A DNA stretch of 64,000 nt, from assembly GCF_009363535.1 (NCBI RefSeq), contig NZ_CP045369.1:2367001-2431000 (forward strand), read 5' to 3'. The number at the start of each line of letters is the position of its first letter. Position 1 is the first letter of the stretch. Source of the DNA: Microbulbifer sp. THAF38. GTDB lineage: Bacteria; Pseudomonadota; Gammaproteobacteria; Pseudomonadales; Cellvibrionaceae. Shown here one piece after another: positions 9,342 to 18,387 of the stretch. The notes under the pieces are model-generated. The model was not told where the DNA came from and did not search any database. It worked only from the letters and a program-made list of their open reading frames with translations. The position numbers were made by a program, and so were the translations under genes.

Positions 9342-9918
9342 CGGCTTGCCACTCTAACTGCAAACCGTACAGGCTGCTGTAGGAAATTGTTGCGCCACGG
9401 GCATAGTCGCCATCCTCAATTAGGAAAACTGCCAACTTCACCGGTAGAACTTCACCACTCGATAAGGCAACGAACTGTGGCTTAAGATTTTCTTCGTCAC
9501 CCTGCTCTTCGGCAAACTCGGTAGATTGAGTGGAGGGGAGCTCTGCCTCTTCAAGAACTTCAAGGCGCACAATTGCAGGGAATTCATGGGCCGCAAAGCG
9601 CTGACTGCGCCTGCCGGCGGCAGCCATATCGGGCGCCACCCAAGTCATGGTAGTGGGGTCAAACCGCACCACGGTATAAGATTCCGGTTCAAGAACGACA
9701 CCGTAGTGGGCTTTGTCGATCAAGGCCCGATCGGCGACTAGCTGTAACAGGGCGGAGAGACGCTGAGTCTCCCCCTCCCACACACGTGCTCCGGAACTAC
9801 CCAGGGACATCACGGCCATCCCAGCCAAGCTGGCGATGATTACAATCACCACCAATATCTCGACCAGTGTGAAACCGCGATTACGCTTGAGCCCCGTGAG
9901 AGCAAGTCGCTTGTACAT
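9331..9918 (-). CDS. gspH: Type II secretion minor pseudopilin GspH
   Basis: 195 residues. Prepilin cleavage site KRNRG^FTLVEILVVIVIIASLAGMAV with Glu at +5, then a beta-rich domain. An acidic insertion (AEEQGDEEN, about residue 140) sits in a surface loop region. GspH is thought to join the tip complex to the GspG shaft. It lies 20 bases after gspG. Confidence 0.9.
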   Translation of the reverse strand: MYKRLALTGLKRNRGFTLVEILVVIVIIASLAGMAVMSLGSSGARVWEGETQRLSALLQLVADRALIDKAHYGVVLEPESYTVVRFDPTTMTWVAPDMAAAGRRSQRFAAHEFPAIVRLEVLEEAELPSTQSTEFAEEQGDEENLKPQFVALSSGEVLPVKLAVFLIEDGDYARGATISYSSLYGLQLEWQADDL

Positions 9919-9938
9919 CGAGTGCTATTGGACCCGGA

Positions 9939-10367
9939 TTACAGATCAGCGGCGAAAATATCGGCGGCCTCACCTTCCCCACCGGGCTTGCCATCGGCAC
10001 CAAGAGAGAACAAGTCGAAAGCGCCGTTGCTGCCAGGGCTGATGTACTGGTAAGCGTTACCCCAAGGATCCTTGGGCGCTTTCTTCAAGTAAGGTTCATT
10101 CCAGTTTTTGGCTTCCGGGAAACCAGACGGGCGTGTCACCAGAGCTTCCAGACCTTGGTCGGAACTTGGGTAAACAAAGTTGTCCATGCGGTACATGTCG
10201 AGGGCGGTCTCGATAGCGCGAAGGTCAACACGAGCTGCCTTCATGCGGGCCTCACCAGTTTTGCCCAAAACACTGGGGACCACCATGGCGCCGAGAACAC
10301 CAAGGATCACAATCACCACCATGACTTCAATCAAGGTGAAGCCACCACTTCTACGTAGGTTTCGCAT
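9939..10367 (-). CDS. gspG: Type II secretion major pseudopilin GspG
   Basis: Start chosen at the ATG at 10367 because TTGGAGAG lies four to five bases upstream; the frame is open to 10412 but that extension has no SD. 142 residues. Leader MRNLRRSGG^FTLIEVMVVIVILGVLG has Glu at +5. The GspG signatures YRMDNFVYPSSDQGLEALV, KDPWGNAYQY and the C-terminal calcium-site region (SLGADGKPGGEGEAADI) are present. It forms the pseudopilus shaft. Confidence 0.95.
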   Translation of the reverse strand: MRNLRRSGGFTLIEVMVVIVILGVLGAMVVPSVLGKTGEARMKAARVDLRAIETALDMYRMDNFVYPSSDQGLEALVTRPSGFPEAKNWNEPYLKKAPKDPWGNAYQYISPGSNGAFDLFSLGADGKPGGEGEAADIFAADL

Positions 10368-10475
10368 TTTTCTCTCCAAGTTCAGCTGAAAGCTGGGAAC
10401 CCCCAGGGCCACGAAGGGAATCGTGACCCCAATTTAAAAATATTCAGTTTTTGTAAAAAGAGACTATCTACATTT

Positions 10476-10577
10476 TCAAAGCAGTAAGAAGCCGAGCACC
10501 CCTACTAAACCAAGACCAATAAGTACCCTTGAGGCCTCGCGTAGAGTAAAGCCACGGCTGTTTAGTAAGGATTTCAT
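10476..10577 (-). CDS. 33-residue mini-pseudopilin-like peptide between gspF and gspG
   Basis: A short ORF with a very strong SD (AGGAGGGG, about five bases from the ATG) inside the gspF-gspG gap. The peptide begins MKSLLNSRG, then FTLREASR: a complete class III prepilin signal with Gly at -1, Phe at +1 and Glu at +5. A single Gly/Leu/Val helix follows and the protein stops after ~24 mature residues, so there is only the N-terminal pilin helix and no globular domain. It is codirectional with the operon. It could be a regulatory or assembly peptide, or a remnant of a pseudopilin duplication; the intact SD and frame argue for expression. I know of no described equivalent. Confidence 0.7.
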   Translation of the reverse strand: MKSLLNSRGFTLREASRVLIGLGLVGVLGFLLL

Positions 10578-10632
10578 CTTCCCCTCCTAAATAACCTGCA
10601 TCCAGAATCTATGGACTTCACTACTTTGAGCT

Positions 10633-11850
10633 CTACATAGCCAGTTCGTTCATGCTCATGATTGGCATCATGATGGCCATTACGATAAATAGTACGATAG
10701 CGGCCATAACAAGCAACATCAGCGGTTCGAACAAGCTCACAAAAGCAGTCACCGCCCCCTGGAGGTCTTGCTCTTGAGACTCCGCGGCCCTCTGCAGCAT
10801 TTCGTCCAGGGTGCCGGAAGATTCACCACTGGCGATCATATAGATCATCATTGGTGGGAAATATCCAATATCTTCCATAGCCCGGTGCAAACTACCGCCT
10901 TCACGTACCGTCTTCTGTGCAGTTTCCAGGCGATCTTTCAAGAACTCATTGGTCATAACCCCGCGAGCAATACCCATCGCTTGGACCAGAGGGACACTAC
11001 TACCGGTTAGGATCGCCAAGGTGCCCACATAGCGCGCACTTTGCGCACCGCGCACCATCCAGCCAATAACGGGAAGCTCCAACAAACGGTGGTGAAACTT
11101 AAATTTGATCGCTGGACGGCGCAGCATAATGACCACACCGGCAATAATGGCGCCCAGCGCTGGGGGTACCAGCCAGCCCCAGGCGGCAATAAAGTCACTC
11201 AGTGATACCAGTATTCGAGTGGGCAGCGGCAAAATTTGTCCGGTGCCTGTGAATACCTCAATGACATCCGGCACCACATAAACCATCAGGCCAGTAACCA
11301 CGAGGACACAGATAAAGACCAATACCATGGGGTAAATCAGTGCCAATTGCACTTTCTGGCGAAACTGCTGCTGCCCCTCTGTGTAGTCTCCCAAGCGTTC
11401 CAGCACCGCATCCAGGTGCCCGGAGTGCTCACCGGCTTCCACCGTAGCCCGGTAGAGCTTAGGGAAAGCCTTGGGAAAACAACCCAGGGCCTGGGCAAAA
11501 CTGTGGCCCTCCAGAATCTTGCCGCGCACTGCCAGCACTACACGCCGGATCTTTTGGTTGCGGGTCTGATTGGCAATTGCCCCAAGAGTCTCCTCCAAGG
11601 GAATACCGGCACGCAACAGAGTGGCGATCTGGCGGGTGAGCAGGGCTAGGTTTTTAATACTGAGCCCGGGACTTCCGGACATAAAGGCGCCAGCGCTCTT
11701 CTCGGATTGCTCCGCGGCTGGCGCGACATCCAAAGGCACCATGCCTTTAGCGCGCAACTGCTGTCGCGCGGAGCGGGCGCTATCCGCCTCGAGGGTTCCC
11801 TTGCTCTTCCGACCCGATGCCGCCAGGGCTGTGTATTCAAATGCTGCCAC
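10633..11850 (-). CDS. gspF: Type II secretion inner-membrane platform protein GspF
   Basis: 405 residues, the family length. Two T2SSF domains (about 70-193 and 273-395) each precede transmembrane segments (around 171-190, 222-245 and 375-398). Signatures seen: LALLTRQIATLLRAGIPLEE, TVEAGEHSGHLD and IASGESSGTLDEML. GspF is the polytopic platform protein contacting GspE and GspL. It starts two bases after gspE ends, so the genes are probably translationally coupled. Confidence 0.95.
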   Translation of the reverse strand: MAAFEYTALAASGRKSKGTLEADSARSARQQLRAKGMVPLDVAPAAEQSEKSAGAFMSGSPGLSIKNLALLTRQIATLLRAGIPLEETLGAIANQTRNQKIRRVVLAVRGKILEGHSFAQALGCFPKAFPKLYRATVEAGEHSGHLDAVLERLGDYTEGQQQFRQKVQLALIYPMVLVFICVLVVTGLMVYVVPDVIEVFTGTGQILPLPTRILVSLSDFIAAWGWLVPPALGAIIAGVVIMLRRPAIKFKFHHRLLELPVIGWMVRGAQSARYVGTLAILTGSSVPLVQAMGIARGVMTNEFLKDRLETAQKTVREGGSLHRAMEDIGYFPPMMIYMIASGESSGTLDEMLQRAAESQEQDLQGAVTAFVSLFEPLMLLVMAAIVLFIVMAIMMPIMSMNELAM

Positions 11851-11852
11851 TA

Positions 11853-13349
11853 TCAGGACTCCTGGGTTACCCGCATCACTTCTTCAAGGGAAGTCCTGCC
11901 CGCCAGGATCTTGGCGACACCATCATCGCGAATACTTGGCCCGAGCTTGCGCGCCTCTGCCACCAACTTACTTTCGGAGGCGCGATCATGAATCAACTGG
12001 CGCATGATTTCATTGAGTGGCACCAGTTCGTAGATACCGATACGACCCACATAGCCGGTATGGTTGCAATCATCACAACCCTTGGGACGGTAGATAAGGG
12101 CATCATCACCGGGTGCAACACCGAGCACCGCCCTTTCCCCCTCGTCAGGGATATGGGGCTGCTTACAGGTGGGGCAAAGTACCCTGACCAGGCGCTGCGC
12201 CAGAACCCCGATCAAACTGGAGGACAGCAAGAAAGGTTCGATACCCATGTCCATCAGACGGGTAACAGCACCAAGCGCGGTATTGGTATGCAGGGTTGAG
12301 AGTACCAAGTGACCTGTCAGACTCGCCTGAATGGCGATCTGCATAGTTTCAAGGTCGCGGATCTCACCAATCATCACCACATCCGGGTCCTGACGCAAAA
12401 TTGCGCGCAAGCCCCGTGCAAACGTCATATCTGCCTTGGTGTTGACCTGGGTCTGTCCAACCCCTTCCAGGTTGTATTCGACCGGGTCTTCCACCGTCAG
12501 AATATTTTTTTCGCGACTGTTGATACTGCCGAGACCGGCATAGAGGGTGGTCGTTTTACCCGAGCCCGTCGGGCCCGTCACCAGAATAATGCCGTGGGGG
12601 TGGGCCAATAGCTCAGTCATAACACTGAGATCCCGTTCGGACATACCCAGCTTGGTTAGGTCCATCTTCCCCGCCTGCTTGTCGAGCAGACGCATCACCA
12701 CACGCTCGCCAGCCGAAGATGGCATGGTGGAAACACGCACATCCACTTCGCGCCCGGCCATCAACAGTGAAATACGGCCATCTTGTGGAATACGCTTTTC
12801 GGCGATATCCAGCTTGGCCATCACCTTGATACGGGAAACCAACAGCGGTGCCAAGGCGCGCCGGGGCTGCAGTACTTCACGCAGTACACCATCAACCCGG
12901 AAGCGCACCACCAAACGTTTTTCGAAGGTCTCAATATGAATATCCGAAGCGCCCTGCTTCAGGGACTCCGCAAATATCGCATTGATCAACTTAACGATGG
13001 GCGCATCATCTTCCTGCTCCAGCAGGTCTTCTGTTTCCGGCAGTGAATCTACCACCGCAGCCAAGTCCAAGTCGTCGCCCAACCCCTCCACTTCGGAGAG
13101 GTTGCCGCCCTCACGATTTTCGTAGAGACGCTGTAGCGCCACCTGGAAAATCTCATCTTCCACCGACTCCAGGCTAACCGCACCACCGTTGATACGCTGC
13201 ACCTCCGCAATCGCGGAGGGGCTCAGCGGTGCAACGTATTGGCACAGCGGGCGCCCCTCCTGCTCCAGTAGCAGGACCTTGTGGCGCTTGGCGAAAGCAT
13301 ATGGAAGGCGACGAATTGCTGGAGTCCCTGTTCCTGTATCAACCGTCAT
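11853..13349 (-). CDS. gspE: Type II secretion ATPase GspE
   Basis: 498 residues. The N-terminal GspE domain is followed by the secretion ATPase core with Walker A GPTGSGKTTTLYAGL, an Asp box (SDIHIE), Walker B LRQDPDVVMIGEIRD and His box LSTLHTNTA. The tetracysteine zinc element is complete (CPTC, then CDDC about 30 residues later). It powers pseudopilus assembly from the cytoplasm through GspL. Its ATG overlaps the gspD stop by four bases. Confidence 0.97.
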   Translation of the reverse strand: MTVDTGTGTPAIRRLPYAFAKRHKVLLLEQEGRPLCQYVAPLSPSAIAEVQRINGGAVSLESVEDEIFQVALQRLYENREGGNLSEVEGLGDDLDLAAVVDSLPETEDLLEQEDDAPIVKLINAIFAESLKQGASDIHIETFEKRLVVRFRVDGVLREVLQPRRALAPLLVSRIKVMAKLDIAEKRIPQDGRISLLMAGREVDVRVSTMPSSAGERVVMRLLDKQAGKMDLTKLGMSERDLSVMTELLAHPHGIILVTGPTGSGKTTTLYAGLGSINSREKNILTVEDPVEYNLEGVGQTQVNTKADMTFARGLRAILRQDPDVVMIGEIRDLETMQIAIQASLTGHLVLSTLHTNTALGAVTRLMDMGIEPFLLSSSLIGVLAQRLVRVLCPTCKQPHIPDEGERAVLGVAPGDDALIYRPKGCDDCNHTGYVGRIGIYELVPLNEIMRQLIHDRASESKLVAEARKLGPSIRDDGVAKILAGRTSLEEVMRVTQES

Positions 13350-15385
13350 TTAGATTCTTCTACCTCCAGCACCTCAACCTCACCGTCCAATACCTCAACC
13401 TCGCCAGGCATTCCCTCCAGGGCATCTTCCAGGTTATCGACGGCATTGATAGAACCATCTACCGGCGCTGGGCTCTCGTTATAGGTGCCAGTCGGCGGCA
13501 TCAAGTCAGGCAGTGCGTCACCGCGGTGCCAATCCCACAGCAGGCTGGTTCTGTCTTTCAAGAAGATCTGCTTCTGCTGCATATCCATATAGCGCTTGCG
13601 GGTTTCTTCGTAGCCTGCCCGCTGGGTGCTCAGGATTTTCGGCTTCAGGAACACCATCAGGTTGGTCTTTTGGACATCCTTCTTGTTGTTGCGGAATAAG
13701 CGGCCAATCCCAGGAATATCCCCCAGCAGAGGTACTTTCTGGACAGAGTCAGTGACTCTATCTTCAATCAACCCACCTAAAACCAAAATCGCACCATCAT
13801 CAATCAATACCTTGGTACGTATCTCGCGCTTACTGGTAATGATATCCGAGGCACCAACAGCTGCATCTGCTGCGGCGGAAAGCAGGTTTTCAACCTTTTG
13901 CTCAATTTCGAGGGTTACCGAGTTATTGTTGTTCACTCGCGGGGTGACCTTGAGGGTGGTACCGATATCTTCACGCTGAATCGTGGTGAAAGGATCATCA
14001 TTACTGCCGGACAGCAATTGCTCACCAGTAATAAAGGGTACGTTCTGACCGACGAGAATTTCGGCTTCTTCGTTATCCAGAGCCATAATGGTCGGCGTAG
14101 ACAGGATATTGGTATTGCCTGCTGTGGCAAGCGCGTTCACTGCAACTCGCAGGTCGGTGCCACTCAGATACCCTAGATGCAATGCATTCGCTCCAGTGAC
14201 ACTCGTAAGAGGAAGAGAGAACGGATTGATATTTCCATCGCCATCTTCGGCCGGCAAGTTGTTCCAACCAGCAACAACATTTTCATCACCCGTAATCCAG
14301 CTGATACCCAGTTCGTTATTGGTATCCTCATTCACCTCGACAATAATCGCCTCGATCAGCACCTGGGCACGACGCACATCCAGGCGTGCAATAACGCCTT
14401 TCATCGTTTCCAGCAATGCCGGGGGCGCAGTGAGAACCAGGGCATTGAGAGATTCGTTGACCTGAATGCTGACTTCAACATTCGCAGCCTGCTGATCTTT
14501 CTCCGTATTCTGGATACTGCCACTCATGCCTTCCAATATCGGCTTTAGGTCAGCGGCATTGGAATACTGGACATAAACTACCGCCGTGTTACCGTCGCCA
14601 GCCAACGGCTGGTCCAGACGGCCAATAACAGTGCGAATTTGTTGACGAGTTACCGGGTCACCGGTCAAAAGCACGCTGTTGGATCGCTCATCCACTGCGA
14701 TTCGCAGCGGCTGAACTTCTTGGCCCGCACCTTTACCTCCAGACGCCTGCAGCAAGTCATTGAGGATTTGCTTAACCTCTTTGGCGGAGGCAAACATCAA
14801 GGGAACCACTTCAATATCGATCGCACCGGCGCGGTCCAGCTGATCGACCAAGCGTACAATCTGGTCAATATTTGCCGCACGATCGGCAATGATCAGGGTG
14901 TTGGTATCGGCATAAGCCGCCAAGTGGCCGGTCTGGGGAATCAGCGGGCGCAACATGGCAATTAACTGGGAAGCGGAGATGTTTTCAACCCGAACCGTGC
15001 GGACAACCAGGGATTCGGCGGGAGCGCGGGTGTTTTCATCGGCAACAGGAATTGCCTGCTGTTTAGCGAGCGCATCGGGTACCACTTTCCAGGTACCGCC
15101 CTGCTCTACCAGGCTGAAACCGTTTACCTGAAGCACCGACATAAAAACATCGAAAGCTTCATCGTGTGTCATAGGGTCACCGGCAACGACGGTGACTTTC
15201 CCTTTTACATTGGGGTGGACAATAATATTTTTGCCGGTGAAATCGGCTGCCCAGTTAATCAGGTCGCGAACATCGGCATTGTCGAGAGAGAGGGTAACTC
15301 TCTCCGAGCCTTGAGCCAGCGTTGCAGTAGACACAAAAAAACCAAACCCGACCGCAATCAGCCGTCGATAAAACATCTTCATCAT
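13346..15385 (-). CDS. gspD: Type II secretion outer-membrane secretin GspD
   Basis: 679 residues with a signal peptide (MMKMFYRRLIAVGFGFFVSTATLAQG). The N0 domain (VTLSLDNADVRDLINWAADFTGKNI), N1-N3 ring-building domains and the C-terminal secretin domain (VPLLGDIPGIGRLFRNNKK) are all visible. The last ~60 residues form an acidic Glu/Val-rich S-like tail (EVLDGEVEVLEVEESK). Gly-rich segments in N3 (GGKGAGQ) mark the flexible loop. It forms the exit channel for folded exoproteins. Confidence 0.96.
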   Translation of the reverse strand: MMKMFYRRLIAVGFGFFVSTATLAQGSERVTLSLDNADVRDLINWAADFTGKNIIVHPNVKGKVTVVAGDPMTHDEAFDVFMSVLQVNGFSLVEQGGTWKVVPDALAKQQAIPVADENTRAPAESLVVRTVRVENISASQLIAMLRPLIPQTGHLAAYADTNTLIIADRAANIDQIVRLVDQLDRAGAIDIEVVPLMFASAKEVKQILNDLLQASGGKGAGQEVQPLRIAVDERSNSVLLTGDPVTRQQIRTVIGRLDQPLAGDGNTAVVYVQYSNAADLKPILEGMSGSIQNTEKDQQAANVEVSIQVNESLNALVLTAPPALLETMKGVIARLDVRRAQVLIEAIIVEVNEDTNNELGISWITGDENVVAGWNNLPAEDGDGNINPFSLPLTSVTGANALHLGYLSGTDLRVAVNALATAGNTNILSTPTIMALDNEEAEILVGQNVPFITGEQLLSGSNDDPFTTIQREDIGTTLKVTPRVNNNNSVTLEIEQKVENLLSAAADAAVGASDIITSKREIRTKVLIDDGAILVLGGLIEDRVTDSVQKVPLLGDIPGIGRLFRNNKKDVQKTNLMVFLKPKILSTQRAGYEETRKRYMDMQQKQIFLKDRTSLLWDWHRGDALPDLMPPTGTYNESPAPVDGSINAVDNLEDALEGMPGEVEVLDGEVEVLEVEESK

Positions 15386-15442
15386 TATTTATCTGGCTCT
15401 AGTAAATGTTCAAAAAACTCAAAACAATCTAGTTAGACAGTT

Positions 15443-16159
15443 TTATTGGGGCTGGCGCTGAGCACGACGCTCACGGGCCAATTCACGCAGCTTTTCCATC
15501 CGCTCTCGAATACTTTCCTGGCTCGCTTCACGTCTCGAAGAACTTCTCGCACTACTGCTTTGCCTGGACCTATTTGACAGGCTTGAATAATTTCTCAACG
15601 GAACATTCGGGCGTCCGTCCATCTCTGGATATGTCAGTTTTTCCATCCTGCCATTACGACGAAGAACTACATGGTCTACCTCAACAGAATAAAGTTCGGC
15701 GCCACCGGGCAGGGAATCCCCAACAAACAAACGCTGGGCAGGCTTACCCTTTTCTGCAACCAGTGCACTGGCCTTACTCTTATCCGAGTTATCCAAAACC
15801 CCGGAAAGAACAATATTCAGCTGGGTTACAGGGAGGTTAGAGAGATCCACCTCTGGGATAGCTTCTTGCTTCTTGGCTTCGGCATAGCCGAAGAAGGGGG
15901 TATTCGGTATGGAAGCTGCCTGAGGGGCACTTACCCGACTATCGTTACGCTCGGCAAGGAGAGACTCCTCCGGCTCCGAGGGAATCAGCAATGCGCCATA
16001 GGCAAGCAAATTGCCAGACACCCAAAGTAGTCCCACTGCGGATGCCGCCATGGTGCCGCGAGAGAATGATCTTCGCGAATCGCCCTGGCCAAGGCCGTTA
16101 CCTACTGAGCCAATGGCTCGCTTTAATGGGGACATGAACATACCCACGTACAAGTTCAA
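15443..16159 (-). CDS. gspC: Type II secretion coupling protein GspC (PDZ-less type)
   Basis: 238 residues; internal Met codons at 16141 and 16135 are alternative starts. A cytoplasmic basic stretch and one transmembrane helix (~38-58) precede a periplasmic HR domain (LNIVLSGVLDNSDKSKASALVAEKGKPAQRLFVGD). Instead of a PDZ domain the C-terminus is a Ser/Arg-rich, probably coiled-coil tail (RERMEKLRELARERRAQRQPQ), as in XcpP-like GspC proteins. GspC links the inner-membrane platform to the secretin. First gene of the operon; a GTTGCCT/AGGCAAC inverted repeat at 16194-16218 lies in its leader. Confidence 0.88.
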   Translation of the reverse strand: MNLYVGMFMSPLKRAIGSVGNGLGQGDSRRSFSRGTMAASAVGLLWVSGNLLAYGALLIPSEPEESLLAERNDSRVSAPQAASIPNTPFFGYAEAKKQEAIPEVDLSNLPVTQLNIVLSGVLDNSDKSKASALVAEKGKPAQRLFVGDSLPGGAELYSVEVDHVVLRRNGRMEKLTYPEMDGRPNVPLRNYSSLSNRSRQSSSARSSSRREASQESIRERMEKLRELARERRAQRQPQ

Positions 16160-16302
16160 CTTTCTTAGGTTATTGGTTTTTGACGCCTATTTTGTTGCCT
16201 CTGCCTCTGAAAGGCAACGCTCCTGCCCAGTTAAACGTTGCAAACCATCACTTCGTCCCCGAAATTGCACACTAGTTCCGTAGTCCAGAAGCCAAAAATG
16301 AG

Positions 16303-16327
16303 AAAAGGCGGCAATACGCCGCCTTTT
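16303..16327 (-). terminator. Rho-independent terminator of etfBA
   Basis: 10-bp stem AAAAGGCGGC/GCCGCCTTTT with a 5-base loop, 29 bases downstream of the etfA stop on the minus strand, separating the ETF operon from gspC. Confidence 0.85.
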
Positions 16328-16355
16328 CAATACTGATCAGTATACTAATCAGGAA

Positions 16356-17285
16356 TTACAGCTTTGCTTCAAGCTCGGGGACCGCTTCAAACAAATCAGC
16401 CACCAGGCCGTAATCAGCAACAGAGAAGATTGGAGCTTCTTCATCTTTGTTGATAGCCACGATAACCTTGGAGTCTTTCATACCGGCCAAGTGCTGGATA
16501 GCGCCGGAAATACCAACAGCGATGTACAGGTCGGGAGCGACGATCTTACCGGTTTGACCAACCTGCATGTCGTTGGGTACAAATCCAGCATCTACCGCAG
16601 CGCGCGAGGCACCAACCGCCGCACCCAGCTTGTCTGCCAACTTGTACAGCATCTCGAAGTTTTCGCCATTCTGCATACCGCGACCACCGGATACGACCAC
16701 GCTAGCGGCGGTCAGTTCTGGGCGATCGGACTTGGCGAGCTCTTCACCTACAAAGGATGAGACACCAGCGTCGTCTGCAATATCCACAGACTCAACAGCC
16801 GCGCTACCGCCTTCTGCAGCAACCGCGTCGAAAGCAGTGGTGCGAACGGAAATCACCTTGATGGCATCAGAGCTCTGCACGGTCGCGATCACGTTACCAG
16901 CGTAGATTGGACGCTTGAAAGTGTCGGCGCTCTCTACGGAGATGATGTCGGAGATCGGCTGAACATCCAGCAGCGCAGCGGCGCGCGGCAGCATGTTTTT
17001 ACCAGTGGTGGTAGCGGGAGCCAGGATGTGGCCATAGTCTTTACCCAGATCGGCAACCAGTTTGGCAACGTTTTCAGCCAGTTGGTGCTCATAGGCAGCA
17101 TTGTCAGCCAGCAATACTTTGCTAACGCCCTCAGCTTTGGCCGCAGCGTCAGCAACAGCAGAACAACCCGCGCCTGCAACCAGAACGGCGATGTCGCCAC
17201 CGATAGCTTTAGCTGCGGCAATAGTGTTGAGCGTGGCGCCCTTCAGTTCGGCGTTGTCGTGTTCAGCAATAACCAGGATGCTCAT
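16356..17285 (-). CDS. etfA: Electron transfer flavoprotein alpha subunit
   Basis: 309 residues. N-terminal alpha/beta domain ([22 protein letters not shown]) and C-terminal FAD-binding domain with [39 protein letters not shown] and [12 protein letters not shown]. With EtfB it carries electrons from acyl-CoA and related dehydrogenases to ETF-QO. Its ATG touches the etfB stop (one-base overlap), giving a tight two-gene operon. Confidence 0.97.
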   Translation of the reverse strand: MSILVIAEHDNAELKGATLNTIAAAKAIGGDIAVLVAGAGCSAVADAAAKAEGVSKVLLADNAAYEHQLAENVAKLVADLGKDYGHILAPATTTGKNMLPRAAALLDVQPISDIISVESADTFKRPIYAGNVIATVQSSDAIKVISVRTTAFDAVAAEGGSAAVESVDIADDAGVSSFVGEELAKSDRPELTAASVVVSGGRGMQNGENFEMLYKLADKLGAAVGASRAAVDAGFVPNDMQVGQTGKIVAPDLYIAVGISGAIQHLAGMKDSKVIVAINKDEEAPIFSVADYGLVADLFEAVPELEAKL

Positions 17286-18034
17286 CAGATTACCTTCGCC
17301 TCGTTTTTCAGTTTCTCTACCAGTTCCGCAACGTCGGCAACTTTAACGCCAGCCTGACGCTCAGCCGGTGGCTCAACTTTCAGGGTTTTAGTGCGCGGAG
17401 TGATATCTACACCCAACTCATCTGGGGTGGTGGTGTCGAGAGGCTTCTTTTTAGCCTTCATAATATTCGGCAGAGACGCGTAGCGCGGCTCGTTCAGACG
17501 CAGGTCAGTGGTCACGATAGCCGGCAGTTTCAGCTCTACAGTCTGCAGGCCGCCATCGATTTCACGAGTCACTTTTACAGCGTCGCCTTCAACAACCACT
17601 TCGGAAGCGAAGGTGCCCTGCCCCATGCCAGTCAAGGCGCCCAGCATCTGGCCGGTTTGGTTGTTGTCGCCATCAATAGACTGCTTGCCGAGAATAACCA
17701 TTTGCGGCTCTTCTTTATCGACAATCGCCTTCAGGCATTTGGCTACAGCCAGAGGCTGCAGTTCGGCATCGGTCTCAACCAGAATGCCTCGGTCGGCTCC
17801 CAGGGCCAGTGCTGTGCGGATTTGCTCCTGGCTCTGCTTGGGACCCATGGAAACGGCGACTATCTCGCTAACAACGCCTTTTTCCTTCAAGCGAACCGCC
17901 TCTTCTACTGCGATTTCGCAGAAGGGGTTGATAGACATTTTGACGTTGGCGGTATCAACGTCAGTGCCGTCCGCCTTGGGGCGAACCTTGACGTTGTAGT
18001 CGACAACGCGTTTCACAGCTACAAGAACTTTCAT
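17285..18034 (-). CDS. etfB: Electron transfer flavoprotein beta subunit
   Basis: 249 residues beginning [20 protein letters not shown]. Shows the AMP-binding region ([34 protein letters not shown]) and the ETF-beta signature [44 protein letters not shown], quoted here only as a region (residues ~161-205). First gene of etfBA, divergent from ETF-QO. Confidence 0.97.
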   Translation of the reverse strand: MKVLVAVKRVVDYNVKVRPKADGTDVDTANVKMSINPFCEIAVEEAVRLKEKGVVSEIVAVSMGPKQSQEQIRTALALGADRGILVETDAELQPLAVAKCLKAIVDKEEPQMVILGKQSIDGDNNQTGQMLGALTGMGQGTFASEVVVEGDAVKVTREIDGGLQTVELKLPAIVTTDLRLNEPRYASLPNIMKAKKKPLDTTTPDELGVDITPRTKTLKVEPPAERQAGVKVADVAELVEKLKNEAKVI

Positions 18035-18287
18035 GGAAATCCCGTCTCAAATATGCTTTTTAACAGCCGCGACTGACGATTCTCATCGCGAACGGATACG
18101 GTGTTCTGGTCAAACAAGTGTTTGAACGGCGTGTATGGTGGCGTTTCTATACGGCAAAATCAATAGTCAAATAGAGGTCACTGCTGCCATTCACACAATC
18201 TATTTCTGGAAATAGAAACCATCTATTCAGTCTCCCTAAGCCGTTGAAATACAGCACATTTGCCATAGCAATTGAATAGTCATGCAA
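18035..18287. other. Divergent intergenic region etfB / ETF-QO
   Basis: About 350 bases separate the two starts. I see no ORF. It must contain the leftward etfB promoter, which I could not assign. The rightward promoter is listed separately. Confidence 0.5.
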
Positions 18288-18317
18288 TTGGTAGGGTTGA
18301 ATAAACGCCTATATAAT
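18288..18317 (+). promoter_or_regulatory. Sigma-70 promoter for ETF-QO gene
   Basis: TTGGTA, 18-base spacer, then a perfect TATAAT, 70 bases upstream of the GTG start. Confidence 0.6.
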
Positions 18318-18387
18318 CCGCCATCTATATAAATGATAAGGCCGGAATGGCCGCAAAAAGTTGAATACAACTGCTGAGGAGAGTGCC

